From positions 1 to 64,000 of the forward strand of contig NZ_CALEMI010000089.1 in assembly GCF_937910895.1 (NCBI RefSeq): a stretch of DNA of 64,000 nt. Direction: 5' to 3'. Made by a program: the position numbers and the translations under genes. Shown in pieces: positions 1 to 9,432 of this stretch. Every line of letters begins with the position of its first letter. Within the stretch, counting starts at the first letter, position 1. This DNA is from an uncultured Dokdonia sp. (GTDB lineage: Bacteria > Bacteroidota > Bacteroidia > Flavobacteriales > Flavobacteriaceae). Below the pieces are notes generated by a model. The model was not told the DNA's origin and searched no databases. It saw only the letters and a list, made by a program, of their open reading frames with translations.

Positions 1-2
1 GT

Positions 3-740
3 TTAAATGGGCTACATAATTTGACTAGTATTACAGGGTCTTTAGTTTTATATGGTAATGCTAATATCACTTCATTAGATGCTTTTAGTTCTGTAAACTC
101 GACAGTAACGTCCCTTGAGATTTATGTGTTCAGAGAAATAGAAACCTTAGATGGTCTTGAAAATATTTCAATAGCTTCTGGTGGTAATTTAATCATTGAA
201 GGAAATGACAGTTTAACTAGTTTAGATGCTATTCAGGATGGAATCCCTTCTATCATGGGTATTGTAAAATTTGAAGAATTAATTGCTCAATGCGGACCTT
301 TTCTTGGTTGTGGCGACATACCGCCAGTTCCACAACCATTTACATCTTTAATATTTTTAAGTAATTTGACAGAAGTAGAATGGTTACGTATTAAAGGTTT
401 TCAAGGGATAAGTCTTGCAGGAGTAGAAAATATTACTGATATAAATCGCCTTTCCCTTTGGTACAATCCAAATATTACAAATCTTCAAGAATTAAGTGCA
501 GTTACAAGTGACCTTCTTGGTGTTTTTATTTCAGATAATATTCAATTAGAAACGTTAGATGGTTTAGAGAATATTACAACAATAACAAATGGCCTTAATG
601 TAGTAGGCAATTTATCTCTTACAGATTTTTGTGCATTGGGAAATAGTATATCTGGTCTTTCAAATGATGATGTTTTAATATTGATCAATTCATTTAACCC
701 AACATTGCAGGATTTAATAGACGGGAATTGTAGTAATTAA
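3..740 (+). CDS. Receptor-L/leucine-rich-like surface protein, 3' end only
   Basis: The reading frame is open from the left edge, so the gene starts outside the window. A TTG at 21 is only an internal codon: in-frame residues LNGLHN precede it. The visible 246 residues carry irregular leucine-rich units such as LETLDGLENI and TSLDAI, each mixed with short beta-rich stretches (SLVLYGN, LNVVGN). This pattern resembles the receptor-L-domain-like repeats of secreted Bacteroidota proteins. Two similar halves are separated by a Cys/Pro-rich linker near residues 95-110 (CGPFLGCGDIPPVPQP). No T9SS sorting domain is seen at the C-terminus, which ends in a small Cys-containing cap (LIDGNCSN). The protein is probably extracellular, but its binding partner is unknown. 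Confidence 0.6.
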   Translation, partial: LNGLHNLTSITGSLVLYGNANITSLDAFSSVNSTVTSLEIYVFREIETLDGLENISIASGGNLIIEGNDSLTSLDAIQDGIPSIMGIVKFEELIAQCGPFLGCGDIPPVPQPFTSLIFLSNLTEVEWLRIKGFQGISLAGVENITDINRLSLWYNPNITNLQELSAVTSDLLGVFISDNIQLETLDGLENITTITNGLNVVGNLSLTDFCALGNSISGLSNDDVLILINSFNPTLQDLIDGNCSN

Positions 741-817
741 GTACATTCATAAAATCTCCTAAATAATCGCAACTCTCTGTGTGCTTATTCCTATCTTTAG
801 CCTACTAAAGAGTAACT

Positions 818-1753
818 ATGAATTCATTACTTGTGGCAGATACAGTTTCTAAGCAATTTGGAAACTTTACTGCACTTAACGGAGTGTCTATAGCTGTACC
901 TCAAGGAAGTATTTTTGGACTTCTAGGCCCTAATGGTGCAGGAAAGACGACACTTATACGTATCATTAATCAAATCACGATGCCAGATACGGGAAGCGTT
1001 ACCCTAGATGGCGCCCCATTAGAACAGCATCATATCCGAGATATAGGCTATATGCCTGAAGAACGTGGGTTGTACAAATCTATGAAAGTAGGTGAGCAGG
1101 TGTTATACTTGGCACAACTCAAAGGACTCTCAAAAGCAGAGGCACAAAAAAGAGCCAAACATTGGTTTGATAAACTAGACATTGGAGCTTGGTGGAATAA
1201 AAAAATCGAAGAATTATCCAAAGGTCAGGCACAGAAAATTCAGTTTGTAGTCACGGTAATGCACAATCCTAAACTGCTCATTTTTGATGAGCCTTTTAGT
1301 GGTTTTGATCCTATCAACGCAAATCTTATTAAAGACGAGATTCTTCAATTGCGAGATGAAGGGGCTACCGTTATTTTCTCCACACACCGTATGGAGTCTG
1401 TAGAAGAATTATGTGATCACATTGCACTGATTCATAAGTCTAATAAAATCCTGGATGGAGAGATTAATACGATTAAACGTCAGTACAGAAATAATACGTT
1501 TGATATAGGTGTGGAGGTGGATGAGTCCGCTTTCGCGAAAGCGGAAACAGATTTAAAATCCAAGTTTCAAGTAACACCTGCACAATTCAAATCTCTTGGA
1601 GATGAACTAAAATTGCGCATTGAACTTGGAGACAAAGGGAGTCCAAATGAGTTGCTGAAACAACTACAATCTTACGGGCAAGTGACCCACTTTACAGAAG
1701 TAATTCCTAGTGTAAATGATATATTTATCCAAACTGTAAATGAAAGTATATGA
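818..1753 (+). CDS. ABC-2 type exporter, ATP-binding protein (NatA/YhaQ-like)
   Basis: This is the ATPase subunit of an ABC exporter. Walker A is GPNGAGKT (residues 37-44), the signature is LSKGQ (133-137, a variant of LSGGQ) and Walker B with catalytic Glu is LLIFDE (153-158). The H-loop is in the FSTHRMES region. The roughly 80-residue C-terminal extension (after about 230) fits the DUF4162 tail seen in NatA/YhaQ-type exporters. The stop codon overlaps the start of the downstream permease by 4 bp (ATGA at 1750), so the two are translationally coupled and form one transporter. The substrate is unknown; sodium, drugs or peptides are all possible for this family. A copy of the dispersed palindrome sits inside the gene (1526-1545) and encodes AFAKA. 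Confidence 0.9.
   Translation: MNSLLVADTVSKQFGNFTALNGVSIAVPQGSIFGLLGPNGAGKTTLIRIINQITMPDTGSVTLDGAPLEQHHIRDIGYMPEERGLYKSMKVGEQVLYLAQLKGLSKAEAQKRAKHWFDKLDIGAWWNKKIEELSKGQAQKIQFVVTVMHNPKLLIFDEPFSGFDPINANLIKDEILQLRDEGATVIFSTHRMESVEELCDHIALIHKSNKILDGEINTIKRQYRNNTFDIGVEVDESAFAKAETDLKSKFQVTPAQFKSLGDELKLRIELGDKGSPNELLKQLQSYGQVTHFTEVIPSVNDIFIQTVNESI
1526..1545. repeat. Dispersed palindrome, copy 1 (20 bp)
   Basis: TCCGCTTTCGCGAAAGCGGA is a perfect palindrome around the core GCTTTCGCGAAAGC. It lies inside the ABC ATPase gene, where it is read as SAFAKAE. Confidence 0.85.
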
Positions 1754-3048
1754 GTGTATTGTCATTAATTATTAAAAGAGAATACAAGGCGAGAGTACGT
1801 AATAAGTCATTTTTGATCATGACTTTTTTGAGTCCGCTTATTTTAGTGGGTATGGTTTTCTTAATTACGTATCTCACACAATTAAACAGCGATACAAAAC
1901 GCACCATTGTAATTGTAGATGACTCAGGTTTGTTTGAAGCAGAATTTACAAATACAGATCAAACAACCTATATTGATTTATCAGTCCAAGGACTTGAAAA
2001 CGCAAAGGAAATTGCTGAGAAAGAAGACTATTATGGATTAATTCATATTCCGTCAGATAGAGAAGGTCTCACATCTAGCATTACCTTTTATGGAAAAGAA
2101 ACCCCTTCTTTTGGTCTGGTAGAAAGTATTGAGAAGCGAATAGAAAAAAAACTAACTGATCAAACATTGATTGATAAAGGCGTAGACCTTGTCGTTATTG
2201 AGAATTCAAAAAAGAATATTGATTTGGCAATAGAAAATTATTCTGGAGAGAAATCTTCAAAAATGAGTAATTGGATCAAAGCCGCATTTGGAGGTGCAGC
2301 TGGATATTTGCTTATGATGTTTATTATTATCTATGGCAATATGGTCATGCGTAGTGTGATAGAAGAAAAAACGAATAGAATTATAGAAGTGATTATCTCA
2401 TCGGTTAAGCCATTCCAGTTAATGCTAGGTAAAATTTTAGGTACCACGATGGCAGGGATTACTCAGTTTACGATATGGGTAATTTTAGGAGGTGTATTGA
2501 TGGTTGTGCTGCAAGTCGTGTTTGATATAGATCCCTCTACAACTTCTGGAGCTGTAAATTCTGAAGCACAAGCGATTGCTAGCGATCCAGATAAGTTGAC
2601 AGAAATCTTTACAGAAATCAGTAAATTACCGTTGCTACAATTGGTTTTCGGTTTTCTTATTTACTTTATAGGAGGGTATTTTTTATATAGCTCTATTTAT
2701 GCAGCGATTGGAGCTGCGGTAGATAATGAAACAGACACACAACAATTTATGTTGCCTATCATTATGCCTTTAATGCTTGCTATTTATGTAGGCTTTTTTG
2801 CTGTGATAGATAACCCTCACGGAACCGTGGCAACCGTATTTTCTATCATTCCTCTTACATCACCTATAGTGATGCTTATGCGCATTCCGTTTGAGGTGCC
2901 AGCATGGCAACTTGCATTATCTGTAACGTTATTAATTGCTTCTTTTATCTTTACCGTATGGTTTGGTTCAAAAATATACAGAGTTGGGATCTTAATGTAT
3001 GGTAAAAAACCTACCTATAGGGAGCTTTTTAAATGGTTAAAATATTGA
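1750..3048 (+). CDS. ABC-2 type exporter, permease (NatB/YhaP-like)
   Basis: The 432-residue membrane subunit is partnered with the preceding ATPase. It has the YhaP/NatB layout: one N-terminal membrane segment (about 21-42), a large extracytoplasmic loop (about 45-175), then five or more hydrophobic segments (about 180-200, 228-250, 290-320, 335-355, 360-385 and 395-415). The conserved EEKTNRIIEVIISSV stretch after the second segment is typical of ABC-2 permeases. The start overlaps the ATPase stop by 4 bp, and the stop overlaps the likely start of the next gene by 1 bp, so the three genes probably form one operon. Confidence 0.88.
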   Translation: MSVLSLIIKREYKARVRNKSFLIMTFLSPLILVGMVFLITYLTQLNSDTKRTIVIVDDSGLFEAEFTNTDQTTYIDLSVQGLENAKEIAEKEDYYGLIHIPSDREGLTSSITFYGKETPSFGLVESIEKRIEKKLTDQTLIDKGVDLVVIENSKKNIDLAIENYSGEKSSKMSNWIKAAFGGAAGYLLMMFIIIYGNMVMRSVIEEKTNRIIEVIISSVKPFQLMLGKILGTTMAGITQFTIWVILGGVLMVVLQVVFDIDPSTTSGAVNSEAQAIASDPDKLTEIFTEISKLPLLQLVFGFLIYFIGGYFLYSSIYAAIGAAVDNETDTQQFMLPIIMPLMLAIYVGFFAVIDNPHGTVATVFSIIPLTSPIVMLMRIPFEVPAWQLALSVTLLIASFIFTVWFGSKIYRVGILMYGKKPTYRELFKWLKY

Positions 3049-3968
3049 TGTATACACAAGAAGAAACAGCAGAGAAGGTCGAAGAGGCTGTAGACAAGGT
3101 AAAAGATGTCATTACTGATGATATCTGGGGGAGTATTGTGGATTTTTTAAATCTAGGATTACATTTTGGTCCTGATAATAAAAAAATTCATATCACTATA
3201 GGTACGTTCTTGTTTGTTGTTTTTGCATTTATTATTATGGGAAGGCTACTTAAGCTTTCGCGAAAGCTAGTATCAAAAAGACTGCCAGAAGACGATCGTA
3301 ATAAGTTCAATAGCATATTTACTTTTGCAAAATACATTATTTATATTCTAGTTGTTATTGCTGTACTCAGCGCATCTGGAATAGATGTTACGGTGTTCTT
3401 AACAGCATCTGCTGCGCTGTTTGTAGGATTAGGATTTGCGTTGCAAACCTTATTTCAAGATGTATTGTCTGGGATCTTTATCATCTTAGACAAGACTTTG
3501 CATATAGGCGATATTATTGAATTTGATGATGGGAAAGTAGGTCGAATATTTGATATTAAGTTAAGGACAACACGTGCATTAACCAGAGATGATAAGGTAA
3601 TTGTAATCCCTAATCATAAGTTCCTAACAGAAACAGTATATAACTGGACTCAAAATCATAAAACAACAAGAGAGAGCGTTAGTGTAGGGGTTGCTTATGG
3701 AAGTGATACAAAACTAGTGACGGCGCTATTGTTGAAAAGTTTGGAAGGACAGGCAAATATTCTCAAAAATCCAAAACCTTTTGTACTGTTTGAAGATTTC
3801 GGGGATTCTGCATTAATATTTGGATTGTATTTCTTTACCAGTAATAGTTTTGTAGATCTTCGTATAAAAAGTGAATTGAGATATAAGATAGATCAACTCT
3901 TTAGAGATAATAATGTATCGATACCTTTCCCACAAAGAGATGTACACATGTACGCCAAAAAGGAATAG
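3048..3968 (+). CDS. MscS-family mechanosensitive ion channel
   Basis: This is a small-conductance mechanosensitive channel of about 306 residues. It has a short N-terminal acidic helix, membrane segments near residues 50-70 and 90-110, and a pore-lining Gly/Ala-rich TM3 (about 120-140: ASAALFVGLGFALQ), followed by the beta domain with the pattern GDIIEFDDGKVGRI. The chosen start is the ATG at 3048, which shares a base with the upstream TGA (TGATG). An ATG at 3033 is in the same frame but would overlap the permease by 16 bp. The gene probably protects against osmotic downshock. A palindrome copy at 3253-3268 encodes LSRKL. Confidence 0.88.
   Translation: MYTQEETAEKVEEAVDKVKDVITDDIWGSIVDFLNLGLHFGPDNKKIHITIGTFLFVVFAFIIMGRLLKLSRKLVSKRLPEDDRNKFNSIFTFAKYIIYILVVIAVLSASGIDVTVFLTASAALFVGLGFALQTLFQDVLSGIFIILDKTLHIGDIIEFDDGKVGRIFDIKLRTTRALTRDDKVIVIPNHKFLTETVYNWTQNHKTTRESVSVGVAYGSDTKLVTALLLKSLEGQANILKNPKPFVLFEDFGDSALIFGLYFFTSNSFVDLRIKSELRYKIDQLFRDNNVSIPFPQRDVHMYAKKE
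3253..3268. repeat. Dispersed palindrome, copy 2 (16 bp)
   Basis: AGCTTTCGCGAAAGCT lies inside the mscS-family gene and is read in the LSRK frame. Confidence 0.85.
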
Positions 3969-4004
3969 TATTTGATTAGATAGCTATAAAACAAAAAGAC
4001 ATAT

Positions 4005-5168
4005 ATGCCTAAAATATTGATTATAGAAGATGAAGCCGCCATACGCAGAGTACTTACAAAAATTCTTTCTGAAGAAAATAAGGATTATGAGGTAGAAGAA
4101 GCCGAAGATGGGCTAGAAGGCATAAATAAAATTAAAGAGACAGATTATGATTTGGTGCTTTGTGATATAAAAATGCCAAAGATGGATGGTGTTGAAGTTT
4201 TGGAAGCAGCAAAAAAACTAAAGCCAGAAACACCTATGGTAATGATTTCTGGACATGGCGATCTTGATACTGCAGTAAATACCATGCGCCTAGGAGCTTT
4301 TGATTATATCTCAAAACCACCAGATTTAAACAGATTGCTCAATACCGTCCGTAATGCACTAGATAGAAAAAATCTCGTAGTAGAAAATACGTTACTTAAA
4401 AAGAAAGTGAGTAAAAAGTATGAGATGATAGGTAATAGTGATGCGATCTCTCAAATAAAAGAAATGATTGAAAAGGTAGCTGGAACTGATGCACGTGTTT
4501 TAGTAACAGGACCTAATGGGACAGGAAAAGAACTTGTTGCCCATTGGCTACATGAAAAAAGCGAGCGATCCAATGGTCCATTAATAGAAGTGAATTGTGC
4601 AGCAATCCCATCAGAGTTAATAGAGAGTGAACTCTTTGGACACGTAAAAGGAGCTTTTACCTCAGCAAATAAAGATAGAGCTGGAAAGTTTGAAGCAGCA
4701 AATGGAGGTACCATATTTCTTGATGAAATAGGAGATATGAGCCTTTCTGCTCAAGCAAAAGTACTAAGAGCACTTCAAGAAAGTCGGGTACAACGTGTTG
4801 GGAGTGATAGAGATATTAAAGTGGATGTGCGTGTTGTTGCTGCTACAAATAAGGATCTCAAAAAAGAAATTGAAGAAGGAAGGTTCAGAGAAGATTTATA
4901 TCATAGGCTTGCGGTTATCCTTATACAAGTACCGTCTTTAAACGATCGTAGAGAGGATATTCCATTGTTGATTAACCATTTTGCAAAAAAGATATCACAA
5001 GAACAAGGAAATGCCGATAAGAAGTTTTCTGAGAAAGCTATAAAATTATTACAAGATTATGATTGGACAGGAAATATTAGAGAATTACGTAATGTCGTAG
5101 AACGCCTTATCATTTTAAGTGGTCAGGAAGTTTCTGAAGATGATGTAAAGTTGTTTGCAAGTAAATAA
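4005..5168 (+). CDS. NtrC-type sigma-54-dependent response regulator lacking a DNA-binding domain
   Basis: The 387-residue protein has an N-terminal receiver domain (acidic pocket E8/D9, phospho-acceptor D54, K104) and an AAA+ sigma-54 activator domain. Visible motifs are Walker A GPNGTGKE (169-176), GAFTSA (216-221, a variant of the sigma-54-contacting GAFTGA loop), Walker B FLDEIGD (238-244) and the arginine-finger region REDLYHRL. The protein stops soon after the AAA+ lid (NIRELRNVVERL), so the usual Fis-type helix-turn-helix is absent. It may act from solution or through a partner. No sensor kinase gene is adjacent. A strong hairpin terminator follows. Confidence 0.9.
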   Translation: MPKILIIEDEAAIRRVLTKILSEENKDYEVEEAEDGLEGINKIKETDYDLVLCDIKMPKMDGVEVLEAAKKLKPETPMVMISGHGDLDTAVNTMRLGAFDYISKPPDLNRLLNTVRNALDRKNLVVENTLLKKKVSKKYEMIGNSDAISQIKEMIEKVAGTDARVLVTGPNGTGKELVAHWLHEKSERSNGPLIEVNCAAIPSELIESELFGHVKGAFTSANKDRAGKFEAANGGTIFLDEIGDMSLSAQAKVLRALQESRVQRVGSDRDIKVDVRVVAATNKDLKKEIEEGRFREDLYHRLAVILIQVPSLNDRREDIPLLINHFAKKISQEQGNADKKFSEKAIKLLQDYDWTGNIRELRNVVERLIILSGQEVSEDDVKLFASK

Positions 5169-5194
5169 AGGTCTTACACAAACTAGCTATAAAT

Positions 5195-5229
5195 AAAAAC
5201 GCCGTGATCATTTTGATCACGGCGTTTTT
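5195..5229. terminator. Bidirectional Rho-independent terminator
   Basis: A perfect 16-bp stem (5195-5210 with 5214-5229) has a TTT loop and is A-rich on one side and T-rich on the other. It lies between the convergent regulator gene and the T9SS protein gene, so it can serve both. Confidence 0.9.
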
Positions 5230-5264
5230 GTTATTTACTATATAAAAACGAAAATGTCTTTCTA

Positions 5265-6215
5265 TTAGTTTTTAATAAACTTAATAGTAGTAGTACCTTC
5301 TTGAGTGGTTACTTGAGCAAAGTAAATACCATTTGCTAATTTACTAGTTGCAATCGTATTGTTTCCAAATCCTTCCATAGAAGCATTGAGTACTTTCTGT
5401 CCATTTACATTAATAACAGCAACATTTGTAGCACCAAAGTTTCTAGCAAAGTTGATATTCAAATCTGTAGTTGTAGGATTAGGAAAAACAGAAATATTAT
5501 CTGCAAGTACATTATCATTTACAGATAATGGATCACAATCACCGTTAAGATTATATGCTACTCCTGGAGGTAAGGTAGCTGGATTACCACCTCCGTCTGT
5601 AAATGTATTAGACCATGCAGCTGCAGGGTCATTACCAGTTTTGAATGCAGCAAGAGTAGTATCACTTGTCTCATCAGTAGTTTCTAGGAAATTACTTGCT
5701 GATGTACTATTTGGAAGAAATACACTAAACCAAAACTCTGTTTCTGCACCTGGTGCTTCAAGAGTAACCGATGAGTTGAGAGTAAAATCCAATTGATAAG
5801 CGTTCAAAGAAGCATTCACATCTCCTAAGTCTGTTACCGTTGGAGATACGATAATGTCTTCACTTATGATTGTGCTAGGAAATTCTCCTGCACTCTCATA
5901 TAATCGAATGACTAAATTAGCAAATGTAGCCGCATCAGATGTGTTATCTGCAATTACAAAAACAGTACCATCTGTAATTTCAAAGAATTCATCTGCGGGT
6001 ACGGTGAAGTTATCTCCTACTTCATTTGCATTAAGATTTCCAAATCCCATGTCTATAGATGTGCTTACTATTTCTGTAGTACAAGCAACTTGAGCAGCTG
6101 CAGTAGTAGCTGAGACATTGTTAGTAATTTCAAATCCTGCAGAAGAAATACTTTCTTGGGCAAAACTAATTCCTGAGATACATAGTCCCAGGGCTAATAG
6201 AGTAATTTTTTTCAT
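5265..6215 (-). CDS. Secreted protein with T9SS type A sorting domain
   Basis: The 316-residue protein starts with a clear signal peptide (MKKITLLALGLCISGISFAQ). Its last 80 or so residues are a T9SS sorting domain: SVFPNPTTTDLNINF, a central VAVINVNGQKV strand, and the end GIYFAQVTTQEGTTTIKFIKN. The middle part (about 25-230) is beta-rich and rich in Thr/Ser/Asp, with no catalytic motif that I recognise. It should be exported by Sec, moved across the outer membrane by T9SS, and released or attached to the surface. It is transcribed alone, from an AT-rich region shared with the divergent PPK2 gene. Confidence 0.85.
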   Translation of the reverse strand: MKKITLLALGLCISGISFAQESISSAGFEITNNVSATTAAAQVACTTEIVSTSIDMGFGNLNANEVGDNFTVPADEFFEITDGTVFVIADNTSDAATFANLVIRLYESAGEFPSTIISEDIIVSPTVTDLGDVNASLNAYQLDFTLNSSVTLEAPGAETEFWFSVFLPNSTSASNFLETTDETSDTTLAAFKTGNDPAAAWSNTFTDGGGNPATLPPGVAYNLNGDCDPLSVNDNVLADNISVFPNPTTTDLNINFARNFGATNVAVINVNGQKVLNASMEGFGNNTIATSKLANGIYFAQVTTQEGTTTIKFIKN

Positions 6216-6340
6216 ATTGTTTTTATTATAATTATACCTAGCTAATATATCAAATAAATTGATATTTTTTTATGATACAATACGCTTTAACAATACTATA
6301 TTGCATAAAAAACAGTTTTTTATTAAAAATTTAAGATTTC

Positions 6341-7213
6341 ATGGAAAAATTAGATCAATATAAAGTCAGTAAGAATATTCGTCTAAAAGATTTTGAAGGA
6401 ACTAAAATTTCTGAACTTTCAGAAGATGAGTTAGAGAAAAAACTTCGTAAAGTCCGTAAAAAACTAGGCAAACTTCAAGATACTTTATATGCTCATGATA
6501 CCTATAGTGTTTTAGTATGTTTACAAGGGATGGACACATCAGGAAAAGATAGTTTGATTCGTGAAGTTTTTAAAGATTTTAATGTCAGAGGTGTAGAGGT
6601 TTATAGTTTTAAAGTGCCTACAGATTTAGAATTGAGTCATGATTATTTGTGGAGACACTATATTGCATTGCCACAGCGTGGTAAATTTGGAGTGTTTAAT
6701 AGAACCCATTATGAAAATGTATTAGTCACAAGAGTACATCCCGAATATATATTAGCAGAAAATTTACCAAACATACATTCAGTAGACGATATCAATGATG
6801 CTTTTTGGGACCGACGCTTTGAGCAGATCAATAACTTTGAAAAACATTTATCAGAAAATGGGACTCTTATTTATAAGTTTTTTATGCACCTTTCCAAAGA
6901 AGAGCAAAAGAATAGATTGTTACGTCGCTTAGACAAAAAAGAAAAGAACTGGAAGTTTTCTGCAGGAGATTTGAAAGAACGTAAACTATGGGACGACTAT
7001 CAGCGTTGTTATGAAGATGCTATTAACCGTACCTCAAAACCTCATGCGCCTTGGTATGTGATTCCGGCAGATAATAAACCTGCTGCTAGACTAGCGGTTG
7101 CAACTATTTTGCTAGAAGCATTAAGCGCCTATGATGACATTAAGGAACCAGAACTTGACGATAAAACAAAGGGAAATATTGAGTTGTATAGAACTCAATT
7201 AAACAACGAATAA
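6341..7213 (+). CDS. Polyphosphate kinase 2 family protein
   Basis: PPK2 enzymes transfer phosphate between polyphosphate and nucleotides. The 290-residue length fits a single-domain PPK2. Walker A is GMDTSGKDS (63-71), the Walker B region is FNRTHYENVLVTRVHP (about 119-134), and the lid module is FMHLSKEEQKNRLLRRL with the following DKKEKNWKFS. Family knowledge suggests nucleoside mono- or diphosphate phosphorylation using polyphosphate, but the direction and preferred nucleotide cannot be read from the sequence. Only a few bases separate it from the M28 peptidase gene, so the two may be cotranscribed. Confidence 0.92.
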   Translation: MEKLDQYKVSKNIRLKDFEGTKISELSEDELEKKLRKVRKKLGKLQDTLYAHDTYSVLVCLQGMDTSGKDSLIREVFKDFNVRGVEVYSFKVPTDLELSHDYLWRHYIALPQRGKFGVFNRTHYENVLVTRVHPEYILAENLPNIHSVDDINDAFWDRRFEQINNFEKHLSENGTLIYKFFMHLSKEEQKNRLLRRLDKKEKNWKFSAGDLKERKLWDDYQRCYEDAINRTSKPHAPWYVIPADNKPAARLAVATILLEALSAYDDIKEPELDDKTKGNIELYRTQLNNE

Positions 7214-7223
7214 ATACACGGTG

Positions 7224-8636
7224 ATGATAAAAAAAATGATAATTCTAATTTTGATTTGCGGGGTGTCCGCTTTCGCGAAAGCGCAAAATGACTCCATTCA
7301 AATTAGAAAGATATATGATGAAGCCCTGAAAAATGGAAATAGCTATCAATGGCTTGATTACTTATCTACTCAAATAGGATCTCGCCTTAGTGGTAGTCTT
7401 GGAGCAGAGCAAGCTGTTACCTGGACAAAAGAACAGTTAGACAGCGTAGGACTGGATAAAGTTTGGTTGCAGCCTGTTATGGTGCCTAAGTGGGTCAGGG
7501 GTGTCCCTGAATATGCGTTTATAGATACAGGATCAGGAAATACAACACAAGTGCCTATCTGTGCATTAGGAGGATCTATCGCAACACCTAATGGAAGTGT
7601 AAAAGCATCCGTGATAGAGGTGCAAAGTATAGAAGAAATAGAACAATTGGGAGCTGCCAATATAGGAGGTAAAATTGTATTCTTTAATCGCCCAATGCAA
7701 GCAGATGTTATTGATACCTTTAAGGCGTATGGAGGTTGTGTAGATCAGCGGTATAGTGGAGCAGAAGCTGCCGCAGCTTATGGAGCCGTAGGTGTTATTG
7801 TAAGATCAGTTACCCATAGTCTTGATGATTATCCACATACAGGATCTATGTCTTATGGAGATTTAAAACCCGCACAACGTATCCCAGCGGCAGCCATTAG
7901 TACCAATGGAGCAGATTTGTTAAGTACACTCCTTAAATTAAACCCAGCGACAAAGTTTTTCTTTTCTATGGGATGTAAAAATTTACCCGATGTACAATCA
8001 TATAATGTGATTGGTGAGATTACAGGAAGTACATTTCCAGATAAATATATGGTAGTAGGCGGACATTTAGATTCTTGGGATTTAGGAGACGGATCTCATG
8101 ATGATGGCGCTGGCATTGTACAAAGTATGGAAGTATTGCGTATTATGAAAGCTATTGATTATCAACCAAAACACAGTGTACGTGTCGTACTCTTTATGAA
8201 TGAAGAAAATGGATTACGAGGAGGACGCAAATATGCTGAAGTAGCAGAAAGCAAAAACGAAAAACACGTATTTGCACTAGAGAGCGATGCAGGCGGCTTT
8301 ACGCCTAGAGGTTTTTCTTTTGATATTGATGATAGAAACTTCAATGAAGTTTTAAGTTGGAAACCGCTTTTTGAACCTTACTTTATTCATTATTTCGTAA
8401 GAGGTGGGAGTGGTGCAGATATTGGTCCACTTAAAGGAAGTGGAACCGTACTTGCTGGTTTACGACCAGATTCACAGCGTTATTTTGATTATCATCACGC
8501 AGCAAATGACACTTTTGATGCGGTAAATAAAAGAGAATTAGAATTAGGTGCTGCTACGATGACGAGCTTACTCTATATGATGGATAATTATATACAAAAG
8601 CCAGGAAAACTGATGACGTTGCCTGTTAGAGAATAA
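7224..8636 (+). CDS. Secreted M28-family zinc peptidase
   Basis: A signal peptide (about 22 residues, ending AFAKAQ) is followed by an M28 aminopeptidase fold with a PA insert (about 110-230). The two-zinc ligand motifs are visible: GGHLDSWDLGDGSHDDGAG (His, bridging Asp, with the general-base region), NEENGLRGG (Glu-Glu), LESDAGG (Asp) and the C-terminal YHHAANDTFD (His). The product is probably a periplasmic or outer-membrane exopeptidase. The ATG at 7224 is preferred; a GTG at 7221 is directly upstream and in frame. The dispersed palindrome at 7268-7283 encodes part of the signal peptide up to the predicted cleavage site. Confidence 0.88.
   Translation: MIKKMIILILICGVSAFAKAQNDSIQIRKIYDEALKNGNSYQWLDYLSTQIGSRLSGSLGAEQAVTWTKEQLDSVGLDKVWLQPVMVPKWVRGVPEYAFIDTGSGNTTQVPICALGGSIATPNGSVKASVIEVQSIEEIEQLGAANIGGKIVFFNRPMQADVIDTFKAYGGCVDQRYSGAEAAAAYGAVGVIVRSVTHSLDDYPHTGSMSYGDLKPAQRIPAAAISTNGADLLSTLLKLNPATKFFFSMGCKNLPDVQSYNVIGEITGSTFPDKYMVVGGHLDSWDLGDGSHDDGAGIVQSMEVLRIMKAIDYQPKHSVRVVLFMNEENGLRGGRKYAEVAESKNEKHVFALESDAGGFTPRGFSFDIDDRNFNEVLSWKPLFEPYFIHYFVRGGSGADIGPLKGSGTVLAGLRPDSQRYFDYHHAANDTFDAVNKRELELGAATMTSLLYMMDNYIQKPGKLMTLPVRE
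7268..7283. repeat. Dispersed palindrome, copy 3 (16 bp)
   Basis: CGCTTTCGCGAAAGCG lies within the signal-peptide codons of the M28 peptidase and is read as AFAKA just before the predicted signal peptidase site. Confidence 0.85.
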
Positions 8637-8649
8637 GTTGATAACGATA

Positions 8650-8696
8650 TAATACATAAAAAAGGGAAGCTACGAGCTTCCCTTTTTTATGTATTA
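8650..8696. terminator. Bidirectional Rho-independent terminator
   Basis: A perfect 21-bp stem (8650-8670 with 8676-8696) has a TACGA loop and poly-A/poly-T flanks. It lies between the convergent M28 peptidase gene and the next minus-strand gene. Confidence 0.92.
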
Positions 8697-8707
8697 TAAA
8701 AGTATTT

Positions 8708-9316
8708 TTATTGTCTCCATTTGACCCAGATAATTACTGTCACATCTGTAGTTGTAGTTGCGGCATCTCTCGCTCTTGCAGTAATATGCTCATTAGCACT
8801 AAAATCAAGATTTGTGGTAGTGTCAATATATCTTAGACCAGATAGACTAAATGTTTCATTTACAGAATTTGTCCCAGCGGCGGTTCTAACCCTAACATTG
8901 AAATCTGTATCATCTCCAGAAGCCCCCATAGCAGTAATGGCTACAATGGTTCCGTTAAAAGGCATTAATGCACCAGAATCATTAGCCACCATATTACCTC
9001 CATAATGAAGAGCATTTGTATCTACATCTCCGTTACGTCCAAATTGAATAGCGGTACTTTCTACACTCAGCCATGCCGTTCGAGTAAGATCATACATATA
9101 CAATTTGTCACCTATAACAGCAAGCTGTCCATTAGCGAGATTGGTGGTTGGTGTTGCTTGCGGTACTAGTTCTAATGCTGCTGTTGTTTCTGCACTAGCG
9201 TCTATAGTCAGTTTTCCATTTGGAGTTATTGTGCCTACACCCACTTGTGCATTAGCAAAAACGGATACGAGTAAACATAAAATAAGTAGTTTAAAATGAG
9301 CCCCTTTCATCTTCAT
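8708..9316 (-). CDS. Secreted hypothetical protein
   Basis: No enzyme family is recognised. The likely start is one of two close ATGs (9316 or 9310), which give KMKGAHFKLLILCLLVSVFANAQ, a clean signal peptide. An upstream in-frame ATG at 9364 would place 16 extra residues before it. The mature N-terminus (VGVGTITPNGKLTIDAS) matches the start of many Bacteroidota surface proteins whose short repeats resemble phage-tail stalks. The rest is beta-rich with a C-terminal half (about 85-200) rich in Thr and Ala. There is no T9SS tail. It is probably an extracellular structural or adhesive protein. Confidence 0.65.
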   Translation of the reverse strand: MKMKGAHFKLLILCLLVSVFANAQVGVGTITPNGKLTIDASAETTAALELVPQATPTTNLANGQLAVIGDKLYMYDLTRTAWLSVESTAIQFGRNGDVDTNALHYGGNMVANDSGALMPFNGTIVAITAMGASGDDTDFNVRVRTAAGTNSVNETFSLSGLRYIDTTTNLDFSANEHITARARDAATTTTDVTVIIWVKWRQ

Positions 9317-9432
9317 TTTTTTTATATGAACATTAAAAGTAAAGACTTTTGCGGCAAGAATCATTTTTTTTAAAAACTATTCGATCAAGAACCGTAAAAC
9401 TACGATGAAATCACATAATTCAACTGCGGTTA

